Assembly: GCA_041166385.1 (NCBI GenBank)
Contig: JBEEFW010000078.1
Span: 1 to 64,000, forward strand
Direction: 5' to 3'
Origin: DASUCS01 sp041166385
GTDB lineage: Bacteria > Actinomycetota > Acidimicrobiia > Acidimicrobiales > JACDCH01
DNA length: 64,000 bases
In this document: positions 1-8,124 of the stretch, one piece after another
How positions within the stretch are numbered: the first letter of the stretch is position 1
Layout of the letters: every line of letters begins with the position of its first letter
Made by a program: the position numbers and the translations under genes
The notes under the pieces: model-generated
Database searches by the model: none
What the model was told of the DNA's origin: nothing
Seen by the model: the letters and a program-made list of their open reading frames with translations, nothing else

Positions 1-83
1 TGTTCGATCTCCTCGACGCCATCGCGGATGGCACCGCCGACGTCGAGACCGTCTGTTCCTTCCTTTCACTGGAGGTCACATCC
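1..83. other. Left edge of window, no complete gene
   Basis: These bases precede the Clp-like gene. The frame of that gene stays open to the window edge, but no recognisable protein is encoded before base 84. A clear ribosome binding site GGAGGT lies at 71-76, seven bases before the ATG at 84, which fixes that start. Confidence 0.6.
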
Positions 84-755
84 ATGTTCGAACGATTCAC
101 GGACCGCGCCCGCAACGTGATCACGCACGCCTATTCAGAGGCGAAGGCGTTGCAGCACAACTTCGTGGGGACCGAGCACCTCTTGCTCGGCATGTTGCGC
201 GAAGGCACGGGCATCGGTGCGCTCGTGCTGACCGACATGGGCGTCGATGTCGAGGTCGTCCGTCGCGAGATCGAGCACCGCATCGGCCGCGGGACAGAGG
301 TCGTTCCCGATCGTTCACCGTTCACGCCGCGCAGCAAGCGCGTGCTCGAGCTGGCGCTCAACGAGGCCCTCGGGATGGGTCACAACTACATCGGGACCGA
401 GCACCAGTTGCTCGGCTTGCTCCGCGTCGACGACGGCGTCGCCGCTCAGATCCTGGCCGACGTGTACGCCATCGAGATCGGCAGCGTGCGCAGCGACATT
501 GTCCAGCGCCTCATGGCGATCGGGTCGACGCCACCGCCCTCGCGGCGTCGCTCAAAGCCGTTTACGCGTCCCGCGGTCACGTGGACCTCGCCCGTCGACC
601 CCGCGCTCGTCGCGCGCCGCACCCGACTCGTCGGCGACATTCAATCCTTGTTCGACGAGAACCAACGGCTTCGGGATGAAGTAGCGCGCTTGCAACAGCT
701 GCTGCACGAACACGGCATCGATCTCGGCGGCGAGGCGGGCGAACAACCCGCCTGA
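84..755 (+). CDS. Clp N-terminal (ClpR) domain protein without ATPase
   Basis: This 223-residue cytoplasmic protein has two tandem Clp-N repeats (about residues 1-75 and 77-146), each with the GTEH-LLG signature. It starts with MFERFTDRAR, as in mycobacterial ClpC1. In ClpC this domain binds adaptors and substrates for the ClpP protease. Both AAA+ modules are absent. A short basic linker and a probable coiled coil (about residues 178-212, QSLFDENQRLRDEV) follow. The layout resembles stand-alone N-domain proteins such as mycobacterial ClpC2, which can sequester ligands of ClpC. It could be a decoy or adaptor; a ClpS-like role cannot be excluded. It is convergent with the TetR gene and one base apart from it. 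The SD is GGAGGT. Confidence 0.85.
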   Translation: MFERFTDRARNVITHAYSEAKALQHNFVGTEHLLLGMLREGTGIGALVLTDMGVDVEVVRREIEHRIGRGTEVVPDRSPFTPRSKRVLELALNEALGMGHNYIGTEHQLLGLLRVDDGVAAQILADVYAIEIGSVRSDIVQRLMAIGSTPPPSRRRSKPFTRPAVTWTSPVDPALVARRTRLVGDIQSLFDENQRLRDEVARLQQLLHEHGIDLGGEAGEQPA

Positions 756-756
756 C

Positions 757-1308
757 CTACAGCTTCTGGCCCGTGACGCCCCAGTAGATCTGGCGGGCCA
801 TGCTGTCGCGTAGGTCCTTCGTCCGGATGCCCCAGAACTCGAAGCCGTACTGATGGGCGGCGACGTGGGCAAGCATCGACACGAGCACGGCGGTGGTCGC
901 AGTGGGTTCGATGTCGCGGGGACTGCGGCTGGCGTCTTGGAACTGGGCGATGGTCTCGGTCAGCGCGACGTTCACTTCGTTCAACAGCCGCGTGCGGATC
1001 TGATGGAAGCGGCGGTCACCCTCCTCGGTCGCGAGATCCATCACGCGCAGGATCGACCGGTACTCCTCCCAGAAGTCGAAGAACGCCTGGCACAACACTG
1101 TCGCCGTCTCGAGCCCGGCCTTGCCGCGCCACGTGCCCTCGCGGATGAGTGTTGGCAGCCGGTGGCCGTCCTGCGCCATCTGCTCTGCAAGCACCAAGAT
1201 CGCCGCTTCGACGTCAGGGAAGTACTGGTAGAAGGTGGCCGGCGACGTCCCCGCCTCGCGAGCGATGTCGATGACCTTCACATCGCGATACGACGTCGTC
1301 CGCAACAT
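757..1308 (-). CDS. TetR-family regulator, true start unresolved
   Basis: The protein carries a TetR helix-turn-helix (DIAREAGTSPATFYQYF) and an all-helical ligand domain. The first ATG (1308) cuts into helix 1. The reading frame upstream to 1441 encodes a convincing TetR N-terminal arm (GRRGRATRQRLLECTGE) that belongs to the protein, yet no ATG, GTG or TTG exists in any minus-strand frame between 1330 and 1446. The only near-start codon in frame is CTG at 1329-1327, which still removes most of the arm. Either a rare start codon or a base error is involved. A CTGACG palindrome at 1430-1444 lies just upstream and suggests autoregulation. Ligand unknown. Confidence 0.8.
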   Translation of the reverse strand: MLRTTSYRDVKVIDIAREAGTSPATFYQYFPDVEAAILVLAEQMAQDGHRLPTLIREGTWRGKAGLETATVLCQAFFDFWEEYRSILRVMDLATEEGDRRFHQIRTRLLNEVNVALTETIAQFQDASRSPRDIEPTATTAVLVSMLAHVAAHQYGFEFWGIRTKDLRDSMARQIYWGVTGQKL

Positions 1309-1429
1309 CTCACCGGTGCACTCGAGCAGCCGTTGTCTCGTCGCGCGGCCGCGCCGTCCCGGAACGCGTCCGTCGGCCGCTCGAAGATCGGCGGACGGCG
1401 CGGAATCGACGGGGGTGTGCGCTCGAGAT

Positions 1430-1444
1430 CTGACGGTGCGTCAG
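1430..1444. promoter_or_regulatory. Operator-like palindrome O1
   Basis: CTGACGGTGCGTCAG has 6-bp arms around a 3-bp centre. It lies upstream of the TetR gene and is the first of nine CTGAC/GTCAG palindromes in the window. Its CTGACGGT core matches O2 at 2676, so these two may form a subclass read by this TetR. Confidence 0.6.
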
Positions 1445-1469
1445 CTTAGGTGCACCTCGAAATGCCGGG

Positions 1470-2006
1470 CTACGGGATGACCGTGAACTCTCTGATCATC
1501 CCGAGTTGCGCGAACGTCTTGCCGCCGGACGCGTCGAGGAAGCACACCCATGCGTACGTGCCCGCCGTGAGCTCGGCACCGAACGTCGACGACTCGCCCG
1601 GGTCGATCGACGGAGACTTCCCGACGTCCTCGTTGCCGGCCAGATCGCCGCCGGCCAGCACCGCGGCGCGGTACGCGGCGAAGTTGCCGCTCGTGATCTT
1701 CACGAGGCGCAGCTCGTGGCTCATCGTGCCGCTGTTCTTGAAGGTGATGAGGGCCGGACCGGCTTGAACGCTGTTCACGCCGCTGGTGTCGAACGTGAAG
1801 GTGTTGGGCGCGGGCTCAGCGGCGAGCACGCTGATCGCTGTCGGCCCGCCTGACGCCGCTTCCGACTCGCTCGACGAGCTGGACGATGCTGCGGACGGCA
1901 CCGCGTTGCCGCTCGTGCCGGGCGCGGGCTTGCTGTCGGCCGCGCAGGCCGCGAATGCGAGCACCGCAAGCAGTACCAGCGCGATCTTCCGGGTCGACGT
2001 CGGCAT
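1470..2006 (-). CDS. Secreted lipoprotein with cupredoxin-like fold
   Basis: The 178-residue product has a lipoprotein signal (lipobox LAFAAC, Cys about residue 21), a Ser/Glu-rich linker and a beta-rich domain resembling plastocyanin-type cupredoxins: SHELRL, GTYAWVC and QLGM correspond to the H, C and M copper-ligand regions. The second copper histidine, expected between C and M, appears to be missing (sequence CFLDASGGKTFAQLGM), so copper binding is doubtful. It starts six bases after the isochorismatase-like gene and is probably co-transcribed with it. Likely anchored on the outer face of the membrane; function unknown. Confidence 0.7.
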   Translation of the reverse strand: MPTSTRKIALVLLAVLAFAACAADSKPAPGTSGNAVPSAASSSSSSESEAASGGPTAISVLAAEPAPNTFTFDTSGVNSVQAGPALITFKNSGTMSHELRLVKITSGNFAAYRAAVLAGGDLAGNEDVGKSPSIDPGESSTFGAELTAGTYAWVCFLDASGGKTFAQLGMIREFTVIP

Positions 2007-2011
2007 AGTCG

Positions 2012-2644
2012 TCAGGGTTTAGCAGACGGTGCCCACGCATCCAGAACCGCGTCAGTCGTCGTGACCGTGGCGATGAACGCCAACGTGTTGTCGATCACGG
2101 CCTCGGCGTAGGAGACGGGAAAACCGGCCACAGCGTCTCGTGGCAACACGAACTGGTAGCCGGCATTCACGGCATCCATCGCGAAGTTCGTGATGGCGAT
2201 GTTCACCGACACGCCGACACCGACCACGGTCGTCACGCCGAGGTTGCGGAGCACGGCGTCGAGGTCGGTTCCGCCCATCGGCCCGAGGCCGTGATAGCGG
2301 CTGAGTACGAGATCATCCGGGTCGTCGCCGATCTCCGGCAGCAGCTGCGCCGCAGAGGAGCCGGGCTCGATGTGAATCCCGAGCTTGCGCGTGCCGAGGA
2401 ACAGCCGGGCGTTGCGGTTCGAACCCTTGTCGTCGGCTCGGCGCACCGCGAGGCAGTGCACGACCGCGGCCCCGGCTCGCCGCGCCGCGTGCACGAGACG
2501 CACGACGTTGGGCACGGCAACGCGCTGGGCTTCGTCAGCGAGGTCCCGCAACACCGCGTCGGCGCCGATGACTCCGTTCTGGCACTCCTGCGTGACAAGG
2601 GCGGTGCGGGCCGGATCCAGCAGGTCGGCGAGATCCATGGCCAT
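2012..2644 (-). CDS. Isochorismatase-like cysteine hydrolase, catalytic Cys absent
   Basis: The 210-residue protein has the isochorismatase/nicotinamidase fold: an N-terminal TALVTQECQNG strand in place of the usual DMQN, and a C-terminal DAVNAGYQFVLPRDAVAG block. The nucleophilic Cys normally in the G-V-S-x-N-V-C-V motif is replaced: the sequence reads VSVNIAIT. The aspartate of the triad is Glu. Family members with these changes are known, but classical amidase chemistry is unlikely. A hexamer TAACGT (2657-2652, minus) lies seven bases before the ATG with no SD, consistent with a leaderless transcript. Operator O2 separates it from the divergent amidohydrolase gene. Confidence 0.75.
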   Translation of the reverse strand: MAMDLADLLDPARTALVTQECQNGVIGADAVLRDLADEAQRVAVPNVVRLVHAARRAGAAVVHCLAVRRADDKGSNRNARLFLGTRKLGIHIEPGSSAAQLLPEIGDDPDDLVLSRYHGLGPMGGTDLDAVLRNLGVTTVVGVGVSVNIAITNFAMDAVNAGYQFVLPRDAVAGFPVSYAEAVIDNTLAFIATVTTTDAVLDAWAPSAKP

Positions 2645-2675
2645 CGCGGTGACGTTAGTTTCTCGGACCTTCGAT

Positions 2676-2692
2676 TCTGACGGTCCGTCAGA
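2676..2692. promoter_or_regulatory. Operator-like palindrome O2
   Basis: TCTGACGGTCCGTCAGA is a perfect 17-bp odd palindrome between two divergent genes. A -10-like TACGCT follows at 2694-2699, eight bases before the amidohydrolase ATG at 2708. A bound repressor would block both promoters. Confidence 0.7.
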
Positions 2693-2707
2693 TTACGCTC
2701 GGGCGTG

Positions 2708-3910
2708 ATGGATCCGGCCACGCTTCCGAAGATCATCAGCGTCGACGATCATGTGGTCGAGCCACCGCACGTGTGGCAGACATGGCTGCCCGAGCGCTTC
2801 CGGGAGCGCGGCCCGCGGGTCGAGCGTCGGGGCATCGGCAGCATGAAGCACGTCGGCGGCGGCGTCTACGAGCAGACGTTCGACCCCGAGGGCCCGAAGG
2901 CCGACTGTTGGGTGTTCGGCGATCTCGTCTACATCAACAAGCGCCACGTGGCCGCCGTCGGCTTCGACCGCGACGACATGACGATGTCTCCCATCACGTA
3001 CGACGAGATGCGACCCGGCTGCTACGAGCCGAAGGCCCGCATCGAGGACATGGAGATGAACTGGGTCGACGCATCGTTGTGCTTCCCCACATTTCCCCGC
3101 TTCTGCGGCCAGACCTTCACCGAGGTGGACGACAAGGAGCTCGGTCTCGCCTGCGTCGAGGCGTACAACGACTGGATGGTCGAGGAGTGGTGCGGCGACT
3201 CCGGCGGACGCCTCATCCCGCTCATCATCGTGCCGCTGTGGGACGCGAACCTCGCGGCCGCCGAAGTGCGCCGCAACGCCGACCGCGGCGTGCACGCGGT
3301 GTGCTTCAGCGAGATCCCGAGCCACCTCGGGCTGCCGAGCATCCACAGCGGCCAGTGGGACCCGTTCTTCGCCGCGTGCGCGGAGACGAACACCGTCGTC
3401 TGCATGCACATCGGCTCGTCGTCGCGGATGCCGGCCACCTCGGGCGACGCGCCGGTGGCGGTCGCGGCAACGCTGAGCTTCAACAACGCCATGGCGTCGA
3501 TGACCGACTTCTTGTTCAGCGGGGTGTTGGTCCGCTTCCCCGAGTTGAAGCTCGCGTACAGCGAGGGCCAGATCGGCTGGATCCCTTACGTGCTCGAGCG
3601 GGCCGACACCGTGTGGCTCGAGCACCGTGCCTGGGGCGGCGTGAAGGACACAATTCCCGAGCCGCCGTCGACGTACTACTACCGCCAGATGTTCGGCTGC
3701 TTCTTCCGCGACCACCACGGCATCGACTCGCTCGAGAAGGTCGGGGTCGACAACATCACGTTCGAGACCGACTACCCACACACCGACTCCACGTGGCCCG
3801 ACACCCAGAAGGTCGCCGCCGAGTTGATGGAGGGCGTGCCCGCCGACGCCGTGTACAAGATCATGCGGGGGAACGCCATCCGCATGCTCTCGCTGCCGCT
3901 TGCTACCTGA
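2708..3910 (+). CDS. Amidohydrolase-2 family protein (ACMSD-like), paralog 1
   Basis: The protein (about 400 residues) is a TIM-barrel metal-dependent hydrolase or decarboxylase of the amidohydrolase-2 family. The N-terminus carries SVDDHVVEPPHVW, with the D-x-H-x-x-E metal region. MHIGSSS supplies the middle histidine, and FETDYPHTDSTWP carries the conserved aspartate. Substrate is not predictable; relatives act on ring-cleavage products or amides. GTG at 2705 precedes ATG 2708; the homologue at 26247 supports a start close to here. Its 3' end overlaps the CoA ligase start by 11 bases, so the two are co-expressed. It is the closest paralog of the gene at 26247. Confidence 0.85.
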   Translation: MDPATLPKIISVDDHVVEPPHVWQTWLPERFRERGPRVERRGIGSMKHVGGGVYEQTFDPEGPKADCWVFGDLVYINKRHVAAVGFDRDDMTMSPITYDEMRPGCYEPKARIEDMEMNWVDASLCFPTFPRFCGQTFTEVDDKELGLACVEAYNDWMVEEWCGDSGGRLIPLIIVPLWDANLAAAEVRRNADRGVHAVCFSEIPSHLGLPSIHSGQWDPFFAACAETNTVVCMHIGSSSRMPATSGDAPVAVAATLSFNNAMASMTDFLFSGVLVRFPELKLAYSEGQIGWIPYVLERADTVWLEHRAWGGVKDTIPEPPSTYYYRQMFGCFFRDHHGIDSLEKVGVDNITFETDYPHTDSTWPDTQKVAAELMEGVPADAVYKIMRGNAIRMLSLPLAT

Positions 3911-5279
3911 GTCGATCGCCGGAGCCGCAGAACGGTTCGGCTCGCGGACCGCGCTGATCGCCGATGAGCGCCGCGTCACGTTCGCCGAGCTGCACGATCT
4001 GTCGGACCGCGCCGCCGCCGGGCTCGCGGCCGACGGCGTGCACGAAGGCAGCGTTGCCGCACTCAGACTGCCGACAAGCGTCGACTATGTCGTCGCCTAC
4101 CTCGCGCTCGCCAAGCTCGGAGCGATCACCGCCGGTGTGAACCCGCGCATGAGCGAGGCCGAGCAAGCCGCGGTACTCGCTCGGCTGCAACCGGACGTCA
4201 TCGTCGACGCGCTGTCGTACGCACCCGCGCCGCCACCGACACTTGCACCCGATCCCGATCGCATCGCGACGATCGTGTTCACGTCGGGCACCAGCGGGGA
4301 ACCCAAGGGCGCCGTCTTCACCAACCGGCAGCTCGAGGCGATCACCCGCATCGACGCCGGCGGGCTCGACGTATGGGGTTCCGGCGGACCGCTCCTCGGC
4401 GGAACCCAGTTCTGCCACATCGGGTTCATGACGAAGGTGCAGTGGTACCTGCGGCTCGGGTGCACGCTGCTCGTGCAACCCCGATGGCGCGCTGACGTCT
4501 CGCTGCGATTGATCGCCGAGCACCGCATGCGCGGCGTGGGTGGCGTGGCCGCGCAGATTGCGTTGCTCCTCCGCGAGCCCGACTTCGACTCGTACGACCT
4601 TTCATCTGTCGCGACGATCATCGTCGGCGGCGGTCCGTCGCCGCCCGAGTTGGTGCGAGAGGCGCGCCGGCAATTCGGCGCGGCCTATTCTATCCGCTAC
4701 TCGTCGACCGAGTCGGGCGGAGTGTGCACCGCGACCGCGTTCGACGCGCCCGACGAAGAGGCACTGCACACGGTCGGCCGGCCCCGGCCAGGCATCGAGG
4801 TGCGCATCGCCGACGACGGCGAACTGCTCGTTCGCTCTGACGCGGCGATGACCGGCTACTGGCGCGACCCGGAACGCACGGCCGCCACGATCGACGCCGA
4901 CGGCTGGTTGCACACGAGCGATCTCGGCGAGCTCGACGACAACGGGTGCCTGCGCATCGTTGGTCGCACGAACGACATGTACATCCGCGGCGGCTACAAC
5001 GTCCACCCGCTCGAGGTCGAGAGCGTGCTGGTGGAACATCCGGCGGTCGCCGCCGTCGCCATCGCGCCACGGGCCGACGACGTGATGGGCGAGATCGGCG
5101 TGGCGGTGGTGGTGCCGTCCGATCCGGCGCGGCCACCGGCACTCGACGATCTGCGCACCTTCGCCGCGGCGCGCTTGGCGTCCTACAAGTTGCCCGAGGC
5201 GATCCGCGTCGTCGGCGGATTGCCGATCACGAGCATGGAGAAGCTGGATCGCACCGCGCTCCAACAGATGGTCCGCTGA
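3900..5279 (+). CDS. Acyl-CoA ligase (AMP-forming, FadD-like)
   Basis: This 459-residue adenylate-forming enzyme activates a carboxylic acid as acyl-AMP and then acyl-CoA. Visible motifs are the P-loop-like TSGTSGEPKG (about residue 130), the hinge LHTSDLG, GRTNDMYIRGGYNVHPLEVE and the C-terminal catalytic lysine region SMEKLDR. It is short for FadD (about 500-550 residues) because the N-terminus is trimmed. The TTG start lies inside the upstream amidohydrolase gene, implying translational coupling. It is clearly paralogous to the ligase at 31671. Substrate unknown; the amidohydrolase may produce it. Confidence 0.85.
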   Translation: MLPESIAGAAERFGSRTALIADERRVTFAELHDLSDRAAAGLAADGVHEGSVAALRLPTSVDYVVAYLALAKLGAITAGVNPRMSEAEQAAVLARLQPDVIVDALSYAPAPPPTLAPDPDRIATIVFTSGTSGEPKGAVFTNRQLEAITRIDAGGLDVWGSGGPLLGGTQFCHIGFMTKVQWYLRLGCTLLVQPRWRADVSLRLIAEHRMRGVGGVAAQIALLLREPDFDSYDLSSVATIIVGGGPSPPELVREARRQFGAAYSIRYSSTESGGVCTATAFDAPDEEALHTVGRPRPGIEVRIADDGELLVRSDAAMTGYWRDPERTAATIDADGWLHTSDLGELDDNGCLRIVGRTNDMYIRGGYNVHPLEVESVLVEHPAVAAVAIAPRADDVMGEIGVAVVVPSDPARPPALDDLRTFAAARLASYKLPEAIRVVGGLPITSMEKLDRTALQQMVR

Positions 5280-5285
5280 ATGCGC

Positions 5286-6599
5286 TCAGCGCATGTTGCC
5301 GGTGTGGCCGAGCGAGTACCGGCCGGGCTGGGGCCACACGGTCAGGCCGTGCGGTCCGCCCTCGACGGGGATCCGCGCCGCGAGCTCGCCCTTGACCGTG
5401 TCGAACACGTACACCTCACCGTCGTAGCGACCCGACAACCACAGCTCGGTACCGGCGGCGTTGAGGTTGCCCATGTCGGGGCTGCCGCCGTCCGGAACGT
5501 TCCACAGTGCAGTCACGGTGTCGGTCGCCGGATCGAGCACTGACACGCTGCCGGGTCCGTGTGGTGCACCGTTGATCTGGTCGCTCCCCCGGTTGGCGAC
5601 GTACAGGTGCTTGCCGTCGCGGCTCGGCGTGATGCCATGTGCGCCAGGGCCGGTGGTCACGAACTTCGTGACGGTGAACGAGTCACCGTCGATCACGAAC
5701 ACGCCACCCGCCATCATGTCGGCGACGTAGAAGTGGTGACCGTCCGGCCCGGCCCGTACGTCCTGCGGCATCGCCGACGCCGTCTCACCGTCCGGCATGC
5801 GCATCGGCATCGGCCGCGGTTGGCCCTCGACCGGATTTCCGGCGAGATCGAGCAGACCGAGCACGACCCGGTTGGCGACGTCGATCTTCGCGAGCATCCC
5901 GGAGAACTCGCACGTGGCGATCATGTAGAGACCGTCCGCGCTGTAGTCGGCGTGGTTGATCCCTCCGCACTCCGGTATCTCGAGCGACGCCGTCAATTCC
6001 ATCGTGTGCGGATCGCGAAAGTCGAGCCGGCGTTTGGCTTCGGCCACGACGATCGCCGAGGCGCCATCGGGAGTGAAGTACAGGTTGTACGGATCTTCCA
6101 CCGGTAAGGCGGCGCCGCGGTCTCCGGTCGCCGGATCGATCGGGATCACGTTGTTGCCCTGGTTGTCGAGCACCCACAACGTCGCCAGGTCGTACGACGG
6201 CACCACGTGTTGCGGCTCCGCTCCCGTCGAGAACGTCGCGATGACAGTGCGCGTCGCCGGGTCGATGACACTGACGGTGTTGGACCGGCCGTTCGGCACG
6301 TACACGCGCGGCGGGTCCGATGCGTGCTGAGGCGACAAGTGCTCGGGGCCGATCTCGCTGTAGATGTTCGACGGATCCACCACGAGCGGCATGCCGGCAT
6401 ACCGCACCACCTGCGGTATCGGTGCCGCGGTGGTCGATGGTCCGCCGACCGACGTCGACCGGCTCGCGTTCGTGACCTCACGCGATTTCGAGTCGGTGGT
6501 GCGAGGCCACAACGCAACACCCACCACGACGACGAGCACAGCCGCGGCGACGCCGGTCACCTGCATCCATCGTCGAGCCAGAGCGGAGTTGTCGGCCAT
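5286..6599 (-). CDS. Membrane-anchored YVTN-type beta-propeller protein
   Basis: The 437-residue protein has an N-terminal membrane anchor (about residues 13-32), then repeated beta-propeller blades with YVPNGRSNTVSVIDPAT, YVADMMAGGVFVIDG and YVANRGSD signatures. Such proteins are extracytoplasmic and act as binding scaffolds or, in some cases, as substrate-binding or lactonase-like enzymes. It starts three bases after the deacetylase gene, so the two form an operon. It converges with the CoA ligase with a six-base gap. Exact role unknown. Confidence 0.8.
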   Translation of the reverse strand: MADNSALARRWMQVTGVAAAVLVVVVGVALWPRTTDSKSREVTNASRSTSVGGPSTTAAPIPQVVRYAGMPLVVDPSNIYSEIGPEHLSPQHASDPPRVYVPNGRSNTVSVIDPATRTVIATFSTGAEPQHVVPSYDLATLWVLDNQGNNVIPIDPATGDRGAALPVEDPYNLYFTPDGASAIVVAEAKRRLDFRDPHTMELTASLEIPECGGINHADYSADGLYMIATCEFSGMLAKIDVANRVVLGLLDLAGNPVEGQPRPMPMRMPDGETASAMPQDVRAGPDGHHFYVADMMAGGVFVIDGDSFTVTKFVTTGPGAHGITPSRDGKHLYVANRGSDQINGAPHGPGSVSVLDPATDTVTALWNVPDGGSPDMGNLNAAGTELWLSGRYDGEVYVFDTVKGELAARIPVEGGPHGLTVWPQPGRYSLGHTGNMR

Positions 6600-6602
6600 C
6601 GG

Positions 6603-7382
6603 TTACTGCGACAGCAGTTCGCGGACGACGACGGGACGCAGGCCGCGAGAGTCCAAGGCGGTGAACACGTCCGGCAGCGCGTCGATCGTGCCGGCGTGGC
6701 CGAAATGGAGACTGACGATCGAGCCCGGGCGCAACGCATCGACCGTGCGCTGCACGATGGTGCTCGCGCCGGGATCTTGGTAGTCCGCCGGATCCACGTC
6801 GTAGCCCACGACCTGGGCGTAGCCCGCGGCCCGGGCCACGTCGATGACGCCGGCTCCCGGGTTGTCGATCCCGTTTGATGTACCGGACGGGCGGAAGTAG
6901 TCGCCACCGGTCCCCGCGAGCCGCATCAACAGGTCGCGGCATCCCGTGACCTCCTTCGCCATCTCGACGCGAGCGAGCGACGCGAACGCCGGATGCGTGT
7001 ACGTGTGGTTTGCGAGCTCGTGCCCGTCGTCGACGAACCGGGAGACGAGGTCCGGGTTGGCCTCGAGCCACGTTCCGACGATGAACGCTGTGATCGGCAC
7101 CCCGTGCGCCTTCACGAGGTCGAGGATGCGAATCGCCTGGTCGCGGTCGCCGCTCACGTGGAAGGTCAACGCGATCTCCTGTCGAGCGCCTGCCCCCGCG
7201 CTCACGAATGACGGCGGCGCCGGACCGGCCGCGGTCGATGACGCGGTCGAGCTCGATGTCGTCGACGTCGGCGACGCCGTGTGCGGCGAGCTCGTCGAGC
7301 AGGCCGCGGCGGCCACCGTCGCCGCGGCGCCGGCGATGAACGAGCGACGAGGCACGCGATCGGGCGGGGTCACGCGACGCAT
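6603..7382 (-). CDS. Tat-exported polysaccharide deacetylase-like lipoprotein
   Basis: The 259-residue protein starts with a twin-arginine motif (RRSFIAG) and a lipobox-like AAAAC, then a Ser/Thr-rich linker and a NodB fold. The zinc histidines are present (HTYTH), as are FRPSG and the C-terminal SLHFGH. Motif 1 reads LTFHVSGD, where the family has TFDDG, so the usual catalytic-base aspartate is replaced by His. It may be a divergent enzyme or a carbohydrate-binding relic. First gene of an operon with the beta-propeller protein, suggesting a cell-envelope function. Confidence 0.8.
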   Translation of the reverse strand: MRRVTPPDRVPRRSFIAGAAATVAAAACSTSSPHTASPTSTTSSSTASSTAAGPAPPSFVSAGAGARQEIALTFHVSGDRDQAIRILDLVKAHGVPITAFIVGTWLEANPDLVSRFVDDGHELANHTYTHPAFASLARVEMAKEVTGCRDLLMRLAGTGGDYFRPSGTSNGIDNPGAGVIDVARAAGYAQVVGYDVDPADYQDPGASTIVQRTVDALRPGSIVSLHFGHAGTIDALPDVFTALDSRGLRPVVVRELLSQ

Positions 7383-7414
7383 CGAAGCAGATGTGGCGGG
7401 CCTACGGGTCGCGC

Positions 7415-7624
7415 CTACCTGTGCACACGCGTGTCGGAGAGCGTCACCATGTACGCCGCCACCAGCAATGCCGTCACGATCTCGAGCGGCGCCCGGCTGC
7501 TGAGGACCAAAAGCCCACCGGCGACCAGCAGCGGCAGCGCGAGTCCCTCCGCCAGCAGGTCGGATCGCACCCGAAGTACGGCACCGATGAGCAGGCCGAT
7601 GAATGCCCCAGTCAGGATCGCCAC
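7415..7624 (-). CDS. Small membrane protein, two hydrophobic segments
   Basis: A 69-residue product with two or three hydrophobic stretches (AILTGAFIGLLIGAVL; LALPLLVAGGLLVLSS; IVTALLVAAYMVTL) separated by basic loops. Start is GTG at 7624; no ribosome binding site is seen. No family recognised. It lies downstream of another small membrane protein on the same strand and may be co-transcribed with it. Real coding status is probable but unproven. Confidence 0.5.
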   Translation of the reverse strand: MAILTGAFIGLLIGAVLRVRSDLLAEGLALPLLVAGGLLVLSSRAPLEIVTALLVAAYMVTLSDTRVHR

Positions 7625-7673
7625 GGGGTACTTGTGCCCGGATGCGGCGCTCCTGAACCCGCTCGCGACCTTG

Positions 7674-7925
7674 CTACGGCAAAACGCTGAGGACGCCGGC
7701 GGACTCGAGCAGCGCGAGAGCGAACGTCACCGCGTACAAGCCCACAACGAGGAGGAACGGAATCACCAGCGTTGCCCAGAAGAACCAGCGCGCCCCGCGA
7801 TGGAGGGACGTCGTTCCTCGACCCGCTGCTCGGCCGAACGCACCGATCCCTTCGATTGCGCCCTCGACGGACAACGCATCCGCCGGAACACCCTGCCAGG
7901 CCATCGGTTCGGTCCGCTCGTCCAT
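7674..7925 (-). CDS. Small single-pass membrane protein
   Basis: An 83-residue protein with a soluble N-terminal half (MDERTEPMAWQG...) and one transmembrane helix near the C-terminus (about residues 48-70, FWATLVIPFLLVVGLYAV). It has a very good promoter and probably a leaderless start: TTGACA and TATTCT lie immediately upstream, with six bases between the -10 and the ATG. No family recognised. Confidence 0.6.
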   Translation of the reverse strand: MDERTEPMAWQGVPADALSVEGAIEGIGAFGRAAGRGTTSLHRGARWFFWATLVIPFLLVVGLYAVTFALALLESAGVLSVLP

Positions 7926-7931
7926 AGGTGG

Positions 7932-7961
7932 AGAATACTGAAATACTATGAAAGGTGTCAA
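7932..7961 (-). promoter_or_regulatory. Sigma-70-type leaderless promoter
   Basis: On the minus strand TTGACA (7961-7956), an 18-bp spacer and TATTCT (7937-7932) precede the ATG at 7925 by six bases, so transcription would begin at or next to the start codon. It is the closest match to consensus in the window and is noticeably AT-rich. Confidence 0.65.
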
Positions 7962-7987
7962 CCGCCTCGAGGCATCGATGACGAGAA

Positions 7988-8028
7988 TTGGCGCGAACAG
8001 CGACAGGTTCCGTCGTCGTTCGCGCCAA
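7988..8028. repeat. 11-bp inverted repeat between small membrane gene and doxX
   Basis: TTGGCGCGAAC (7988-7998) and GTTCGCGCCAA (8018-8028) are perfect inverted copies with a 19-base loop. It lies about 100 bases beyond the doxX-like stop codon and could be the terminator of that minus-strand operon. The rest of 7962-8124 holds no gene I can support. Confidence 0.5.
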
Positions 8029-8124
8029 AAGCTCGCCGCATTCACTCTTGGCGCGCTTGGCGACCGAGGGCGTCGCCGTTCGTCCAAAGTGGCGAAACAG
8101 CAACAGCGGCGGCGCCCCCAGGAA

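Noticed and set aside
7962..8124. A small gene in the interval next to doxX
   Set aside because: Short frames are Arg-rich without start signals; only the inverted repeat at 7988-8028 is notable.
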